A DNA stretch of 64,000 bases from Acinetobacter courvalinii (GCF_014635545.1 NZ_BMDA01000002.1:186001-250000), one strand, 5' to 3'. Counted from the first letter of the stretch, positions 43,177 to 53,525 are shown. Notes: generated by a model from the letters alone, not told the origin. A program made the numbers and translations.

Positions 43177-44694
43177 TTAAGCAGATTTAGCAATCTCTAC
43201 AGGCGCTAACATATGACCTGTTTCTTCAAAGTTGGCATGCCAAGACAATGCTTCACGCAGAATATGTGGGGTATGACCACCACGTTCGCAAGCACGGTCG
43301 AAGTAATCGTTTAACGCGCCTTGGTAAAGCGGGTGTACACAGTTGTCGATAATGACACGGGCACGTTCACGTGGTGCTAAACCGCGTAAATCAGCAAGAC
43401 CCACTTCAGTCACCAGAATATCAACATCGTGTTCGTTGTGATCGACATGGCTGACCATCGGTACGATCGATGAAATGTCACCACCTTTGGCAATTGATTT
43501 GGTTACGAAGATGGCAAGGTGCGCATTACGGGCAAAGTCACCTGAACCACCGATACCGTTCATCATCTTGGTACCGCAAACGTGGGTTGAGTTTACGTTG
43601 CCGTAAATATCGAACTCAAGCGCCGTGTTAATCCCGATAATGCCTAAGCGACGTACGATTTCAGGATGGTTGGAAATTTCCTGTGGACGTAACACCAGTT
43701 TTTCTTTGTATTTCTCAAGATTGCCAAAAACACGTTCGCCACATTGCGCTGACAAGGTAATGGAGCTGCCTGAAGCAAACTTCATTTTGCCTGCATCAAT
43801 CAATTCAAAGGTACAGTCTTGCAGTACTTCTGAATACATCACCAGATCTTCAAAGTTTGAATCTTTAAGACCCGTTAAAACGGCATTGGCAATTGAACCA
43901 ATCCCTGCCTGTAATGGGCCTAAGTTCTTGGCTAAACGGCCTGCAGCCACTTCCTGTTCAAAGAATTTGATCAGGTGGTTGGCAATGCCTTGGGTTTCTG
44001 CATCTGGCGCTGTTACGGTTGATGGTGAATCTGCGGTGTCATTGAACACGATCCCCACGATTTTCGCTGGATCGATTGGAATTGCGGTTGAACCAATACG
44101 GTCATCCACTTTTGTTAATGGCAGTGGGGTACGGGTTGGGCGATAAGTTGGAATATAAATATCGTGCAGACCTTCAAAGTTTTCACTGAGTGAGGTGTTG
44201 ATTTCAACAATCACTTTTTCTGCAAAAATGGCAAAGCTCGCCGAGTTCCCGACCGAAGTGGTTGGAACGATATGACCATCTTCGGTAATCGCAACCGCTT
44301 CAATTACCGCAACATCAGGACGTTTTAGTTGCTGGTTACGCATCTGTTCAACGGTTTCAGACAAATGCTGGTCAATAAACATCACTTCGCCGTTGTTAAT
44401 CGCACGGCGCAAGGTATTGTCAACCTGGAAGGGCATACGACGAGCCAGTACACCGGCTTCTGTCAATTGCTTGTCTAAGTCATTGCCGAGGCTGGCACCA
44501 GTAATTAACGTGATTTTTAACGGATTTTTCTTGGCTTGTTCAACCAGTGCCTGAGGAACAGCTTTTGCCTCACCTGCACGGGTAAAACCGCTCATTCCGA
44601 CCGTCATATCATTTTTAATAAAGCTGGCAGCCTGTTCTGCACTCATCACTTTGTCGTGTAGAGCTGCAAGGCGAATACGACTTAAAGACATCAT
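43177..44694 (-). CDS. Acetyl-CoA hydrolase/succinyl-CoA:acetate CoA-transferase
   Basis: A 505-residue class I CoA-transferase of the AarC/Ach1/Cat1 group. It contains GMSGFTRAGEAKAVP at the N-terminus, IGNAVLTGL-type mid-segment, the second-domain glycine loop MNGIGGSGDFARNA, and GLAPRERARVIIDNCVHP. These enzymes move CoA between succinyl-CoA, acetate and related acids and allow acetate use or overflow. It has two Mets at the start; the first is annotated. It stands alone and is followed by the terminator shared with the methyltransferase. Confidence 0.92.
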   Translation of the reverse strand: MMSLSRIRLAALHDKVMSAEQAASFIKNDMTVGMSGFTRAGEAKAVPQALVEQAKKNPLKITLITGASLGNDLDKQLTEAGVLARRMPFQVDNTLRRAINNGEVMFIDQHLSETVEQMRNQQLKRPDVAVIEAVAITEDGHIVPTTSVGNSASFAIFAEKVIVEINTSLSENFEGLHDIYIPTYRPTRTPLPLTKVDDRIGSTAIPIDPAKIVGIVFNDTADSPSTVTAPDAETQGIANHLIKFFEQEVAAGRLAKNLGPLQAGIGSIANAVLTGLKDSNFEDLVMYSEVLQDCTFELIDAGKMKFASGSSITLSAQCGERVFGNLEKYKEKLVLRPQEISNHPEIVRRLGIIGINTALEFDIYGNVNSTHVCGTKMMNGIGGSGDFARNAHLAIFVTKSIAKGGDISSIVPMVSHVDHNEHDVDILVTEVGLADLRGLAPRERARVIIDNCVHPLYQGALNDYFDRACERGGHTPHILREALSWHANFEETGHMLAPVEIAKSA

Positions 44695-44992
44695 CCATTC
44701 TCAATTTTGCTTTTCATTGGGTATGGATTTTAGCGCTAAAACATGAAAAGTGGATTGAAATAAGGCTAAGGTCTAATACAGCTGCATACGCTTTATTCAC
44801 TTGTATTTCAGCCTATTTTAAAGCTGTAATCTAGCTGTTTGAATTTATGAAGAAAAAAATAAATATATGTGAAGTAAAACAGGATGTATCTGTGCGACTG
44901 AATGGGCAGAAAGTCGCCGATTGTGTGGTGATTAAATAGGCGACTTTAGTCTAAATCAACCGGAGACAGGCGGTTGATTCAGGAATTTTGCT
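44695..44992. other. 298-bp spacer with two inverted repeats
   Basis: AAAGTCGCC/GGCGACTTT at 44910-44918 and 44939-44947, and AATCAACCG/CGGTTGATT at 44954-44962 and 44971-44979. The second sits 14 bp after the envZ stop and may be its terminator although no T-run follows. No gene. Confidence 0.5.
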
Positions 44993-46447
44993 TTAGAAAT
45001 GGCCTGTCAGGGTCTGTTTGATCTTATCAATTGCATTGTTGGCCGGTTCGCTAGCTTCCACTGTTGGAATAGGTAAGGAGATCACTACTTCCAGTCCACC
45101 CTGTTCACGATTGCGAATACTGATCTGGCCCTGATGAATATCGACAATACGTTTCACAATGGCCAGTCCAAGGCCGCTCCCTTGGATGGTACGGGCAGAA
45201 TTACCGCGAACAAACGGTTGCATCAGTTCTTCGACCTGATCCGGTGGAATCCCTTCACCATGATCTGCCACGGTAATCAGGATGTGATCATCAACATGGC
45301 TGGCGGACAATTCAATCGGTTCTGCACCATAACGTTTGGCATTATTGATCAGATTGGCAATCAGACGTTTCAGCGACAAACTGCGTGCAGCAATAATCGG
45401 AAGTTCCTGCGCCTCAAAACGAATATCCAGTGGCTTGAACTGCACCACCAGTTCTTGCAGCAGGCTATTCAGATTGGTCTCTGTGAGCTCTTCGTCAGAA
45501 CCGTCACGCATATAGGAAATGAACTGATTCAGAATCGCGTCCATATCGTCGACATCGTAGATCAGGCCTTCGCGAAAAAACTCGTCAGGCAGCATTTCAG
45601 CCGTTAAACGAATACGGGTCAGCGGTGTACGTAAATCATGGGAAATACCCGCCAGCATGATTTGACGGTCACGCTCGGTTTGCTCCAGCGTATACACCAT
45701 ATGGTTAAAGGCCTGATTGACCTGACGGATTTCCAGTGGTCCGTGATTGGTATCGAGATAAGGGGCTTTACCGGTTTTACTGTAATTATTCGCAGTATTT
45801 TGCAGCCGACGCAAAGGCCGGTTCATTTGTCGCACCAGAATTAAAATAATAATGGACGATACAATCGGAACACCAAACAGCCAGCCAGCAATCAGCTCAA
45901 CACTATAGTTGGTATAGGTTTTGAGTGGTTCTCTGACCCAGTTGCCATTCATTTCAGGCGTTTGAATCCAGATACGCGGTATCGGCTTGAATTTAAAATA
46001 AACCGTGACGTCTTTAACACCGAGTTCTTTGGCCAGCTTCTCTTCAATCTGGTTGGTAAAGAGTTCAGCCAGGAATTTATCTTCAACCCGGGGAAACTCT
46101 TTTGGATCGGTGACGTATTCAATCCCGATCCGGTTTTTCAACCAGGTATCCACATCGACTTCACTATCACGATGCAAAATCCGGATATCCGGATTATTCA
46201 CCAGTTCCAGTTCAATCGCGAGATAGCGGGCATGTTGCTGTAATTCAGGAAGATAAAGGGTTCGCCAAAAGAACCACAAGGACATAAACAGACTGAAAAA
46301 CACCATGAACAAGACCAGAATGGTAGTGCGCATGGCAGCGGAACGTGGTTTGATTTTATCTAAAAAACGTTCCCATTTGGTTCGGGGCCTTTCGGAATAA
46401 GCCGCGAACTCGGTAAACTCTTGTGGATCAATGGGTTCAAGTTTCAA
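44993..46447 (-). CDS. envZ: Sensor histidine kinase EnvZ-like
   Basis: A 484-residue inner-membrane sensor kinase. Transmembrane helices are at about residues 41-62 and 186-205 with a 120-residue periplasmic domain between, then HAMP, dimerisation box LAGISHDLRTPLTR with phospho-His H270, and the catalytic domain with N-box NLINNAKRYG, G1 ADHGEGIPPD and G2 GSGLGLAIVK. It ends in a 20-residue linker. It is 17 bp downstream of the ompR-type gene, so one operon. It phosphorylates the partner regulator; stimulus in this genus is not settled. Confidence 0.93.
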   Translation of the reverse strand: MKLEPIDPQEFTEFAAYSERPRTKWERFLDKIKPRSAAMRTTILVLFMVFFSLFMSLWFFWRTLYLPELQQHARYLAIELELVNNPDIRILHRDSEVDVDTWLKNRIGIEYVTDPKEFPRVEDKFLAELFTNQIEEKLAKELGVKDVTVYFKFKPIPRIWIQTPEMNGNWVREPLKTYTNYSVELIAGWLFGVPIVSSIIILILVRQMNRPLRRLQNTANNYSKTGKAPYLDTNHGPLEIRQVNQAFNHMVYTLEQTERDRQIMLAGISHDLRTPLTRIRLTAEMLPDEFFREGLIYDVDDMDAILNQFISYMRDGSDEELTETNLNSLLQELVVQFKPLDIRFEAQELPIIAARSLSLKRLIANLINNAKRYGAEPIELSASHVDDHILITVADHGEGIPPDQVEELMQPFVRGNSARTIQGSGLGLAIVKRIVDIHQGQISIRNREQGGLEVVISLPIPTVEASEPANNAIDKIKQTLTGHF

Positions 46448-46464
46448 CGTTTAATTTCCCGAAC

Positions 46465-47229
46465 TTACTCTGCACCATCTGGAACAAATACATAACCCAC
46501 ACCCCAAACGGTCTGGATGTAACGTGCACGGGCAGGGTTGTCTTCAATTAAACGGCGTAAGCGAGAGACTTGCACATCAATTGAGCGCTCCATTGCACCC
46601 CATTCACGGCCACGCGCCAGATTCATCAATTTATCGCGGGTTAAGGGTTCACGAGGATGCTGGACCAGTGCTTTCAATACTGCAAATTCGCCTGTCGTTA
46701 AGGTCACGACTTGGCCTTCACGGGTCAAGGTACGTGTCGAAAGGTCGAGTGACCATGGGCCAAAGCTGACCACTTCAACTTGCTGGCTTGGGGCACCTGG
46801 GACTTCACGCACTTGGCGACGTAACACGGCACGGATACGGGCCAGTAATTCATTTGGATTGAACGGTTTTGGCAGATAATCGTCAGCGCCTGCTTCCAGA
46901 CCGGCAATACGGTCAGAATCGCTACCGCGTGCAGTGAGCATGATAATCGGAGTATCGATATTGGATTGGCGTAGGCGACGACAAATACTTAAACCATCTT
47001 CGACAGGGAGCATAAAGTCGAGCACGATTAAAGAGAACAGTTCACGTTGCAGTAAACGATCCATTTGTGTCGCATCATGAGCAGTTTTTACCACGAAACC
47101 CTTATCTTCGAGGAAGCGTTGTAAAAGCGTACGCAAGCGCACATCGTCATCGACCACTAAAATGCGTTCGACCCGGTCTGTCTCATGGTGTACGGTTTCC
47201 GTCGATTCAGCAGGTACAACTAAACTCAT
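46465..47229 (-). CDS. ompR: Response regulator OmpR-like
   Basis: A 254-residue OmpR/PhoB-family regulator: receiver domain with acidic pocket VVDDD (residues 26-29), phospho-acceptor D71 (LIVLDFMLP), and the switch Lys in YLPKPFNP, then a C-terminal winged helix with GEFAVLKALVQHPREPLTRDKL and VSRLRRLIEDNPARARYIQTVWGVGYVF. It is somewhat longer than E. coli OmpR (239) because of an N-terminal tail of 20 residues. The first gene of the ompR-envZ operon, likely controlling envelope proteins. Confidence 0.94.
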   Translation of the reverse strand: MSLVVPAESTETVHHETDRVERILVVDDDVRLRTLLQRFLEDKGFVVKTAHDATQMDRLLQRELFSLIVLDFMLPVEDGLSICRRLRQSNIDTPIIMLTARGSDSDRIAGLEAGADDYLPKPFNPNELLARIRAVLRRQVREVPGAPSQQVEVVSFGPWSLDLSTRTLTREGQVVTLTTGEFAVLKALVQHPREPLTRDKLMNLARGREWGAMERSIDVQVSRLRRLIEDNPARARYIQTVWGVGYVFVPDGAE

Positions 47230-47646
47230 GATTGTGCTCCTTTATCGTTTATTGTCATCGTCTTTATGCAATGCGAATGTGAAATATCAATAGACCTTTG
47301 AGTATACGATTCATTGCACAGTTTTGGCTATGTTATAAAGCAACAAATATTGCCAATAAAATCAAGAGATAGATACCAAATATATACAGGCAGAATTATG
47401 ACAAACAACCTATTTTTTCAATATTTAGGCAGAAAAAACAGCTGATTTGAGAAATATGCGACGATTTGCATAAAAGATTGAGTCCAGAGATTGTTGTCGA
47501 AGGGCGGGCCAATACTGCAATTAATCGCCTGTGAATAAAATTTATACAGGAATAAAACACAATATTCAAAAAAACAATGGTGGATTTTATAGCCATGAAC
47601 TTTATAATCAGTGCTTTTAGAATTAACCCTTGTGGAATCAATCACG
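47230..47646. other. 417-bp divergent spacer ompR/tex
   Basis: AT-rich promoter region. TATAAT at 47603-47608 is a likely -10 for tex, with TGGATT at -35. Nothing else recognised. Two short overlapping minus-strand frames in this stretch are not credible genes. Confidence 0.5.
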
Positions 47647-50001
47647 ATGACTGACTTAGTTCAGCAGTTGGCAAATGAACTTGCCGTACGTCCAAACCAA
47701 GTAGAAGCTGCTATTCGTTTAATTGATGAAGGTGCTAGCGTTCCTTTTATTGCACGTTACCGTAAAGAAGTCACGCAAGGCTTAGACGATACGCAATTAC
47801 GTCAACTCGATACACGTTTAACCTATTTACGTGATTTATTCGAGCGTCGTGAGAAGGTGATTCAATCTTTACAAGAACAAGATAAATTAAGCGATGATTT
47901 ATTGGCACGCGTCAATGCGGCTGAAACGAAAAATGCATTAGAAGAAATTTATGCACCTTATCGTCCAAAACGCACCAGCAAATCATTTAAAGCCAAAGAA
48001 GCTGGTTTAGGTCCGATTGCTGAAAAAATTATTGCAGATCAAATTGATCCTGCAGAAGCACTGGCTGGTTTTAGTCATGAAGACTATCCTGATGTTGAAA
48101 GCCAGCTCGATGCGATCCAGCACATCCTGATTGATGACTGGGCACAAAATATCGCCTTAACCACTGAATTAAAACAAAATTTTGCTAAAACTGCAGTGTT
48201 GAAAAGTGCAGTCGCTTCTGATGAGAAAAAAGAAGTGGGCAAGAAATTCCGTGATTATTTTGACTTTTCGGAAAATCTCAATAAAGTCCCTTCACACCGT
48301 TTATTGGCAATGTTACGTGGCCGCCAGGAAAATGTACTGGGTCTAAAAGTAGATGGTGAAGACGATGCTCCATTGGCACGTATCGAGACAGAATATAATC
48401 TTGAGCAACTTCAGCCACAAAGCCGTCAGGATTATTTAAAGCAAACTGCTAAATTATTCTGGCTGGGTAAAGTTCGTCCGCAAATCGAACATTCATTATT
48501 AACAGATAAGCGTTTAGCTGCTGAAGCTGAAGCGATGGATGTGTTTGCTGAAAACTTGCGTCATTTATTGCTTTCTGCACCTGCAGGTAGCCGTACCACG
48601 TTAGGTGTAGATCCTGGTATCCGCACGGGCGTGAAACTTGCAGTGGTAAGCGATGCAGGGGATGTACTGGCGCATAGCACCATTTATCCATTTGCACCAA
48701 AAGAAGATAAAGAAGGTTCGCTGGCAGAACTTGCGCGTTTATGCCGAGAGTTCCACGTGGAACTTATTGCGATTGGTAACGGTACGGCAAGCCGTGAAAC
48801 TGAAGCTTTGGTTGCAGAAATGATGGCAGCCAATGCAGATTTGAAATTGACACGTATCACCGTCAGTGAAGCAGGCGCATCGGTTTATTCTGCAAGTGAA
48901 TTGGCATCACAAGAACTTCCTGAGCTTGATGTGTCGATTCGTGGCGCTGTGTCAATTGCACGCCGCCTACAAGATCCATTGGCTGAACTGGTTAAAATTG
49001 ATCCGAAATCAATTGGTGTGGGTCAATATCAGCATGACGTGAACCAGACCGGTTTGGCAAAAACACTGGATGCTGTGGTTGAAGATTGTGTGAATGCCGT
49101 TGGTGTAGATGTGAATACGGCTTCTCCTGCAATTCTGGCTTATATTGCCGGTTTGAATAAGTCGATTGCGCAGCAAATCGTGGAATACCGTAAAGAAAAT
49201 GGTCGCTTTGATAACCGTCAGGCCTTGAAAAAAGTACCACGTTTAGGCGAGCGTACCTTTGAACAGTCAGCAGGTTTCTTACGTGTTCAAAAGGGTTCAG
49301 AGCCGTTGGATGCTTCTGCGGTTCACCCGGAAAGTTATGGCTTGGTAGAAAAGATTGTTGCAGCAAAAGCAACGACGGTGAAAGACATTATTGGCAACAC
49401 TGAAATCATTCGCCAAGTGAAGGCAGATGAGTTTGTTGATGACAAATTTGGTTTACCGACTATTCAGGACGTTCTGGCTGAATTGGAAAAACCGGGCCGT
49501 GATCCACGTCCAGAGTTCCGTACAGCCAAGTTCCGTGAAGACATTACTGAAGTTGCGCAACTGACCGAAGGCATGCAGCTTGAAGGTGTGGTGACCAATG
49601 TGACCAACTTTGGTGCCTTTGTCGATGTAGGTGTACACCAGGATGGTTTAGTACACATTTCTGAGTTGGCGAATGAATTTGTCTCTGATCCGCATAAAGT
49701 GGTGAAACCGGGCCAAATCGTACAGGTCCGTGTCATGCAGGTTGATGTGGAACGTAATCGTGTCAACTTGAGTATGCGTGCAGAAGGTTCTGCGCCAGCG
49801 AAGGCTTCACGTCCACAACGTGCAGCACAAGACCGTACCGAACGTGCAGAGCGTAAACCACAAGGCCAACGTCCTCCACGTAAAGAAGGTGACTTTAAGC
49901 GTCCGCAACAGAACAAGCCAAAAACTGAAAAACCACAAGAGCAAAAAATTGGTGGTTTAGGTGCCTTGTTATTACAAGCCGGGATTAAAGGTTCTAAATA
50001 A
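47647..50001 (+). CDS. tex: Tex transcription accessory protein
   Basis: A 784-residue RNA-binding protein of the Tex/Spt6 family. N-terminal helical part with PNQVEAAIRLIDEGASVPFIARYRKEVTQGLDD, then YqgF-like RNase H fold (TTLGVDPGIRTGVKLAVV), two helix-hairpin-helix motifs (ILAYIAGLNKSIAQQIVEYR) and C-terminal S1 domain (GVVTNVTNFGAFVDVGVHQDGLVHISEL) near residues 640-710. The last 60 residues are rich in Arg, Pro and Lys. It assists transcription and RNA metabolism. Start chosen at MTDLVQQL; the frame extends 12 codons upstream. Terminator at 50016-50039. Confidence 0.95.
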   Translation: MTDLVQQLANELAVRPNQVEAAIRLIDEGASVPFIARYRKEVTQGLDDTQLRQLDTRLTYLRDLFERREKVIQSLQEQDKLSDDLLARVNAAETKNALEEIYAPYRPKRTSKSFKAKEAGLGPIAEKIIADQIDPAEALAGFSHEDYPDVESQLDAIQHILIDDWAQNIALTTELKQNFAKTAVLKSAVASDEKKEVGKKFRDYFDFSENLNKVPSHRLLAMLRGRQENVLGLKVDGEDDAPLARIETEYNLEQLQPQSRQDYLKQTAKLFWLGKVRPQIEHSLLTDKRLAAEAEAMDVFAENLRHLLLSAPAGSRTTLGVDPGIRTGVKLAVVSDAGDVLAHSTIYPFAPKEDKEGSLAELARLCREFHVELIAIGNGTASRETEALVAEMMAANADLKLTRITVSEAGASVYSASELASQELPELDVSIRGAVSIARRLQDPLAELVKIDPKSIGVGQYQHDVNQTGLAKTLDAVVEDCVNAVGVDVNTASPAILAYIAGLNKSIAQQIVEYRKENGRFDNRQALKKVPRLGERTFEQSAGFLRVQKGSEPLDASAVHPESYGLVEKIVAAKATTVKDIIGNTEIIRQVKADEFVDDKFGLPTIQDVLAELEKPGRDPRPEFRTAKFREDITEVAQLTEGMQLEGVVTNVTNFGAFVDVGVHQDGLVHISELANEFVSDPHKVVKPGQIVQVRVMQVDVERNRVNLSMRAEGSAPAKASRPQRAAQDRTERAERKPQGQRPPRKEGDFKRPQQNKPKTEKPQEQKIGGLGALLLQAGIKGSK

Positions 50002-50015
50002 ATTGATAATTCCTA

Positions 50016-50039
50016 AAAACCTCCTTCGGGAGGTTTTTT
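50016..50039 (+). terminator. Terminator of tex
   Basis: AAAACCTCC/GGAGGTTTT stem with loop TTCG, then a T-run. Confidence 0.9.
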
Positions 50040-50280
50040 ATTGCTGTTATTTATTTGTGAGCCGAATTATGGCAGATCTGACCTCTGCGGACATACAAGA
50101 TGAGGCGAATCTTAAGATCAACAAAAATAGGCTGAAATCGATAAATAAATATACAACGTTATAACGTAACCAAACTTTAAACCTTGCACTTTGTCGGACA
50201 ATATCATTCAAGCCTCGAAGTAGGGAAAACGCTTTCAGGCAGTAAAAATTAATTATTTTTTTATTATAAATGGTTACTTC

Positions 50281-52470
50281 ATGACAAGTTTAGCACTGAA
50301 AAATAGATTCCATTTAAATGACCTCCTCTCCGGAGTTGTTGTTTTTCTCGTGGCCTTACCCTTATGTTTAGGGATTGCTTTAGCCTCCGGAGTACCGATT
50401 ATTTCAGGCATTATTGCCGGAATTGTTGGCGGTATTATTGTCGGGCTGCTGAGTGGCTCTCACATTAGCGTTTCAGGTCCGGCGGCAGGACTGACTGCAG
50501 TCATTCTTGTGCAACTGGATCAATTAGGCGGCAATTATGCCGCTTTTTTATTGTGTATTGTCTTTGCCGGGATTTTACAGATTTTATTTGGGCTGTTTAA
50601 ATTGGGCTTCTTTGCGAATTTTATTCCCAATAATGTGATTCTGGGATTACTGGCGGCCATTGGCGCAATTTTGATCGTAACCCAATTACCTTACTTATTC
50701 GGTTTATCCAGCTTCTCTTGGGACATGTTGTGGACCAGTACACCGAGCGCCTTGGTTCAGCATTTTGATCTGGGTGCGGCCTTAATTGGCCTGCTCAGTT
50801 TGTTTCTGATTCTGGCCTGGGATAGCAGTCCGCTTAAAAAGTTGGCCTTACCCTCGGCCCTGATCGCAGTTGTACTGGCTGCGGGTCTCAATTTTATTTT
50901 AATCAGTATCGGTTCGCCGTGGGCCGTACAAACCGATAACCTGATTCAGTTACCCAATATCCTGGAGGCGCCTCAGGAGGTGCTGGTTTTTCCTGACTTT
51001 GCTTATCTGGCGGAGCCGCTGATCTACACTGGAGCAGTCACTTTGGCCATCGTGGCCTCCCTGGAAACCTTACTCAATCTGGAAGCTGCCGATAAACTGG
51101 ATTCACAAAAAAGATCGTCTCCACCCAATCGTGAACTATGGGCACAAGGAGCAGGCAATATCGTATCGGGTTTAATTGGTGGTATGCCCGTGACATCGGT
51201 GATTGTGCGTAGTTCAGTCAATGCCAATACAGGTGCACGTAGCAAATGTTCCACTATTTTTCATGGGATACTCCTGTTGCTGGCAATTTTGTTCTTCGTG
51301 CCATTGATGAACATGATTCCATTGTCTGCGCTGGCTGCTATCTTGATTGTAACGGGTTTTAAACTCACGCATCCCAAATTATTCAAACAGTTATATCAAA
51401 AAGGCTGGAAGCAGTTTTTACCGTTTATTATTACGCTGGTTGCAATTTTACTGACAGATTTGTTGACGGGCATCGTGATCGGCTTGCTCACCAGTAGCGG
51501 CTTCATTCTGTATGGTAATTTTAATAAAGGGGTGCGAGTCTATAAAGAGAAGCATTTGCATGGTATCGTGACGCGAATTGAACTACCTTCACAAGTGACC
51601 TTTCTGAACCGTTCTGCATTGATTTCAGCCTTGGAGCATGTACATAAACACCAGCAGCTGATTATTGATGCAACCCAGTGTGATTCGATTGATCCCGATA
51701 TTTATCAAGTGATTCAGGACTATCAGAATGAAACTGCCAGTAAGCGTCAGATCGATCTAAAACTCATCGGATTTAAGCAACATTATCAGGATGTCGATGA
51801 GGCAGCGCTGGATATTTATATCAGTACCCGGGAACTGCAACGTAAATTAAGCCCGCAACAGGTCATCACCTTACTCAAAGAGGGCAATGAGCGTTTTGTC
51901 AAAAATGAACGCCTGCAACGGGATGTTTATCGCCAGATCCGGGTCACTGCGGATGAAGGACAACATCCGATAGCAGCGGTACTGGGCTGTATGGATTCGC
52001 GTGCACCAACCGAGATGATCTTTGATGTCGGGATTGGCGATTTATTCAGTTTAAGGATTGCAGGAAATATTGCGGGACAAAAAGTACTGGGTTCGCTTGA
52101 GTTTGCCTGTCAGGCCAAAGGCTCCAAGGTGATTCTGGTTTTGGGTCATACCGATTGTGGTGCTGTTACCAGTGCCTGCCAGTTACGTTTACAGCAGAAA
52201 CGGGTTTCTGATGTGCAAGAGATGCCCCATATCCAGTATGTACTGGGGCCGTTGATGCATTCAGTTGATAGTGTCTATGACATTATGCAACCGCGCGATT
52301 TAAGTCGGGCTTTTATCAATCAGGTCACGGCAATGAATGTGCATTACAATATTCAATACATTACGGCGCATAGTCCGGTATTGAAAGACCTGCTGGATCG
52401 AGGCGAAATTGCAATAGTCGGTGCAATTTATGATGTGAAGACCGGACAGGTCGAGTTTCTGGATCGTTGA
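50281..52470 (+). CDS. SulP anion transporter fused to beta-carbonic anhydrase
   Basis: A 729-residue fusion. Residues 1-400 form a SulP permease: LLSGVVVFLVALPLCLGIALASGVPIISG signature at residues 15-43, SGPAAGLTAVI near 65, and about 11 hydrophobic segments. A short STAS-like segment follows (residues 415-520). Residues 535-729 are a beta-carbonic anhydrase with Zn ligands C569 and D571 (GCMDSRAPTE) and the HTDCGAVTSAC pair near 622-626. The fusion couples bicarbonate transport to CO2 hydration. The start at 50281 follows a long AT-rich leader; the terminator is at 52481-52510. Confidence 0.94.
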   Translation: MTSLALKNRFHLNDLLSGVVVFLVALPLCLGIALASGVPIISGIIAGIVGGIIVGLLSGSHISVSGPAAGLTAVILVQLDQLGGNYAAFLLCIVFAGILQILFGLFKLGFFANFIPNNVILGLLAAIGAILIVTQLPYLFGLSSFSWDMLWTSTPSALVQHFDLGAALIGLLSLFLILAWDSSPLKKLALPSALIAVVLAAGLNFILISIGSPWAVQTDNLIQLPNILEAPQEVLVFPDFAYLAEPLIYTGAVTLAIVASLETLLNLEAADKLDSQKRSSPPNRELWAQGAGNIVSGLIGGMPVTSVIVRSSVNANTGARSKCSTIFHGILLLLAILFFVPLMNMIPLSALAAILIVTGFKLTHPKLFKQLYQKGWKQFLPFIITLVAILLTDLLTGIVIGLLTSSGFILYGNFNKGVRVYKEKHLHGIVTRIELPSQVTFLNRSALISALEHVHKHQQLIIDATQCDSIDPDIYQVIQDYQNETASKRQIDLKLIGFKQHYQDVDEAALDIYISTRELQRKLSPQQVITLLKEGNERFVKNERLQRDVYRQIRVTADEGQHPIAAVLGCMDSRAPTEMIFDVGIGDLFSLRIAGNIAGQKVLGSLEFACQAKGSKVILVLGHTDCGAVTSACQLRLQQKRVSDVQEMPHIQYVLGPLMHSVDSVYDIMQPRDLSRAFINQVTAMNVHYNIQYITAHSPVLKDLLDRGEIAIVGAIYDVKTGQVEFLDR

Positions 52471-52480
52471 TGCTTCATCT

Positions 52481-52510
52481 AAAAAAGCGCCTGTTCTCAG
52501 GCGCTTTTTT
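52481..52510 (+). terminator. Terminator of SulP-CA gene
   Basis: AAAAAAGCGCCTG/CAGGCGCTTTTTT 13-bp stem with loop TTCT. Confidence 0.9.
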
Positions 52511-52694
52511 ATTGATGCCATGATCAATCGATTGCATATACTGGATAAGACGTTTATTTGTTGAAAAGCAGAATAAACCCTGACCTACTGCTGTCATCGG
52601 CGTAGAATAGCCGGTATAAACAGCAATTTTATTCTATAAATTTCATGCAATCGCGCTAACCTGACATGATGCAAAAAATTCAAAGGAGGTCGTA

Positions 52695-53525
52695 ATGTCG
52701 CGTAGACCTCGTGAACAAGTTGATTACCTCCATCTGGAAGAACTGGGTGGTCTGGAAATGTTGAAAGCAAGTTACTATCAGCAGGAATTTTCACGACATG
52801 TTCATGAAGGATTTTGTATTGGCGTGATCGAAGAGGGCGCACAGCGCTTTTATCGAACCGGTGGCAATCATGTGGCACCACAGGGCGATATTATTCTGGT
52901 CAATGCCGATGAAGTGCATACCGGATCTTCGGCGGTAGACACCGGCTGGCGCTATCGCGCAATCTATCCAACACCTGAAGTATTTAATGAACTCACCCGC
53001 GATCTGACGACGGTACACGGCACTGCACCTTGGTTCAGAGAAGCGGTATTGCATGATGAAGGATTGGCCCAGCAATTCCGTTTATTGTTTGATTTACTGG
53101 AACAACCGAACAATAGCTTGTTAAAACAGACCTTATTCTTGTCGACGATTGCATGGCTGGTGTCCAAATACAGTCAGGTCAAGCCGCATGTGACCGATTT
53201 GAGCAATGCCAAACAGCGAATCCTTAATATAAAAGAACTGATGGCAACGATGCCTGAGCAAGAGTTTTCCTTGGCTGAGCTAGCAGAAATGGCCAATCTG
53301 AGTCAGTGGCATTTCTTGAGACAATTTAAAAAACATGTCGGGTTGTCGCCGCATGCATGGCTGGTACAGGCACGGTTGCAGAAATCGCAAAGATTGTTAA
53401 GACAAGGACTGAATTTATCCGAAGTCTCACAACAATGTGGTTTCTCGGATCAGAGCCATTTTAGCCGTCATTTCCGTCAGACCTTTGGCATTACGCCCGG
53501 CGGTTATATTACCTATCTCAAATAA
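52695..53525 (+). CDS. AraC-family regulator with cupin N-terminus
   Basis: A 276-residue regulator. N-terminal cupin (FSRHVHEGFCIGVIEEGAQRFYR, GDIILVNADEVHTGSSA) is followed by the AraC DNA-binding domain with two helix-turn-helix motifs: FSLAELAEMANLSQWHFLRQFKKHVGLSPHAWL and LSEVSQQCGFSDQSHFSRHFRQTFGITPGGY. The ATG at 52695 is preceded by AGGAGGTCGTA, a strong site. The azlCD genes follow 77 bp downstream in the same direction, so the regulator probably controls this amino-acid exporter. Confidence 0.92.
   Translation: MSRRPREQVDYLHLEELGGLEMLKASYYQQEFSRHVHEGFCIGVIEEGAQRFYRTGGNHVAPQGDIILVNADEVHTGSSAVDTGWRYRAIYPTPEVFNELTRDLTTVHGTAPWFREAVLHDEGLAQQFRLLFDLLEQPNNSLLKQTLFLSTIAWLVSKYSQVKPHVTDLSNAKQRILNIKELMATMPEQEFSLAELAEMANLSQWHFLRQFKKHVGLSPHAWLVQARLQKSQRLLRQGLNLSEVSQQCGFSDQSHFSRHFRQTFGITPGGYITYLK

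Noticed and set aside
43625-44146. 173-codon + strand frame
   Set aside because: Antisense to the CoA-transferase gene, which has all family motifs; no ribosome site.
50069-50164. 31-codon frame after the tex terminator
   Set aside because: Too short, Lys/Asn-rich and without a ribosome site.
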